Under the pieces are notes generated by a model. That model did no database searches. It was not told the DNA's origin and worked only from the letters and a program-made list of their open reading frames with translations. A DNA stretch of 64,000 nucleotides, taken from the NCBI GenBank assembly GCA_007134845.1, contig SLKA01000062.1:1-64000 (forward strand), in the 5' to 3' direction. Numbering within the stretch: the stretch's first letter is position 1; the number at the start of each line of letters is the position of its first letter. Shown here in pieces: positions 62,239 through 64,000 of this stretch. The stretch comes from Balneolales bacterium. Lineage in GTDB: Bacteria; Bacteroidota; Rhodothermia; Balneolales; Natronogracilivirgulaceae. A program made the translations under genes and the position numbers.

Positions 62239-64000
62239 GTTTCCAATCACCAAATCTCATTATGATTTCATAAACACCATCTTCTATTCGTTTTTCCAAA
62301 TCAAATCCCATCTTTTCAAAGACCCGTAGCATCGGCTTGTTCTCCACCAGAACCTCGGCGGTGAATCCTTCCATATTGTCACTGACCGCAATCTCGGTAA
62401 GATAATTCAGCATTTCGGAGGCGATATCGCGGTTATGATAGTCGTCCCTGACCGCAAAGGAGACTTCACCCATCTTGCCGTCGGGATTTTTGAAGATCTG
62501 TCCCATTCCCACTACCCGCTCGTTTCCGTTCACATCAACACAGGCGAGCATGGTAATCTCCTTCGTATAGTCGATCACCACGAAATCCTGGCGCTTGGAG
62601 TGGGGCATATCGACATGGGAGGACATGAAACGGCGTTGAAAGCTCTGGTCGGAGAGCGAATAGAAGAAATCCTTGATCAACGGTTCGTCATTGATCCGGA
62701 CGGGCCGGAAATGCAATATCTGACCGGTCGAACTTACACGATGCGTTTCGAGGTGTTCAGGGTACTCGCCGCGTTTACCGGGGATGTAGGCCTGGTCCTG
62801 ATAGATAAGATGCAGTTCCTTGGCACGTTTGATAAGCTCCGCCCGGTATTTCGGATGGGCAATGGAGATGATGTCCATAGCCCGTTCACGAATATTCTTT
62901 CCGTGCAGGTAGGCCACGCCGTATTCAGTGACGATATAGTTGATGTCGCCCCGGTTGAGTGTAACACCGGCTCCACTGTCCAGGAAAGGCACGATACGAG
63001 ACACTTCGCCGTCTTTCGCTGTTGACTGCATCACCAGAATGGTCTTTCCATTGGCCGAGAGATTGGCGCCTCTCATAAAATCCGCATGTCCTCCGATGCC
63101 ACTGTAAAATATGCTGCCGATGGACTCGGATGTGGACTGCCCGGTCAGGTCGATCTGTAGCGCGGCATTGATGGCGGTCATGTTCTCAATTTCTGCAATG
63201 ACCAGTGGATTGTTGGTATAGCTCACTTCCTTGAACTCGACTCCCGGATTGTCATCAATAAAGTCATAGGTCTCCCGTGACCCCATGCAGAATGAAGCAA
63301 TGCTCTTGCCCTTGTCGATGCTTTTCATCGAGTTGTTTATCACACCGCGTTTGATCAGCTCCACCATGGAGTTGGTTAGCAATTCCGAGTGAATGCCAAG
63401 ATTTTTCTTGTTTGTGATATTGGCAAGGATCGCATTGGGCATGCTTCCGTACCCCAGCTGAATGGTGTCACCGTCTTCAATGATTCGGGCCACATACTTG
63501 CCAATTTTCTGTGATATATTTCCGGGCACGTCGGTGGAAAACTCCAGCAATTCTTCTTCTTTAAAGACGAGGTAATCGATGTTTTTCAGGTGGACAAACG
63601 TATCGCCAAGTACTCGGGGCATGCGCGGATTGATCTGGGCAACTACCAGGCGTGCCGATTCCATGGCAGCTTTGGTGATGTCGACACTGATTCCCAGGCT
63701 TACATACCCGTTTTTATCGGGCATCGAAACCTGGATAAGCGCAACATCGATCTCTATGTTCTTGCGTTTCAGTAACTGCGGAATACGCGAGAGGAAAATC
63801 GGGGTGTAATCGGCAAAACCTGTGTTGACCTTCTCCCGGGTGTTGTCACCAATAAAGAAGGAATTATGTCTGAAGTTGTAATTGAATTTTTCGTCCTTCC
63901 ATGGTGCAACGCCGAGCGTCCATACCTGCATCAGTTCGGCATCAGCAACAGCCTTGGGATATTTTTCAACATACTTGACCAGGGCTTTAACGAGATATTG
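62225..64000 (-). CDS. Acetyl-CoA hydrolase/CoA-transferase with C-terminal GNAT domain (5' end beyond window)
   Basis: IQLGYGSMPNAILANI, SIGSIFYSGIGGHADFMRGA, C-terminal RPVRINDEPLIKDFFYSLS...; reading frame stays open to the window edge. Confidence 0.88.
   Translation of the reverse strand, partial: QYLVKALVKYVEKYPKAVADAELMQVWTLGVAPWKDEKFNYNFRHNSFFIGDNTREKVNTGFADYTPIFLSRIPQLLKRKNIEIDVALIQVSMPDKNGYVSLGISVDITKAAMESARLVVAQINPRMPRVLGDTFVHLKNIDYLVFKEEELLEFSTDVPGNISQKIGKYVARIIEDGDTIQLGYGSMPNAILANITNKKNLGIHSELLTNSMVELIKRGVINNSMKSIDKGKSIASFCMGSRETYDFIDDNPGVEFKEVSYTNNPLVIAEIENMTAINAALQIDLTGQSTSESIGSIFYSGIGGHADFMRGANLSANGKTILVMQSTAKDGEVSRIVPFLDSGAGVTLNRGDINYIVTEYGVAYLHGKNIRERAMDIISIAHPKYRAELIKRAKELHLIYQDQAYIPGKRGEYPEHLETHRVSSTGQILHFRPVRINDEPLIKDFFYSLSDQSFQRRFMSSHVDMPHSKRQDFVVIDYTKEITMLACVDVNGNERVVGMGQIFKNPDGKMGEVSFAVRDDYHNRDIASEMLNYLTEIAVSDNMEGFTAEVLVENKPMLRVFEKMGFDLEKRIEDGVYEIIMRFGDWKHEQL

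Overview
The window is a 64-kb chromosomal segment that looks like a Balneolota/Rhodothermota-type (Bacteroidota-relative) genome; that placement is inferred from protein style only. It is mostly ordinary housekeeping and metabolic genes: M14 peptidase, glnN (GSIII), menA-menC-menE, purB, a CorC-like protein, ssb, htpX, alkaline phosphatase, queG, prmA, gatA, tatA, a BamA-like protein, rlmD, crtI-like, deoC-ALDH, gcvP, and an ADP-forming acyl-CoA synthetase with a CoA-transferase. The most interesting block is a minus-strand hexuronate cluster at about 4.2-20.3 kb: LacI, transketolase, PPi-type PFK, 6PG dehydrogenase, a LarA-like nickel racemase/epimerase, a HAD protein, UxaC, an SDR scar, a fructuronate-reductase-like SDR, UxaE, and TRAP DctM/Q/P. 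It carries no uxuA/kdgK/kdgA. This gene set suggests, as inference, an alternative uronate route: mannonate to gluconate by a LarA-family 2-epimerase, then the oxidative pentose-phosphate pathway. A shared CTTAAACGGTWA motif lies in the lacI and operon-head promoter regions and is a candidate LacI operator. Other items of note are a voltage-sensor-like four-helix protein with no recognisable pore, a LolA/YidD/IPGSG-IYAG gene island, a half-length ALDH beside deoC-ALDH, several intergenic short tandem repeats, a group II intron RT fragment, a decayed IS3 element, and an internally deleted SDR gene. I saw no rRNA, tRNA, CRISPR or prophage.
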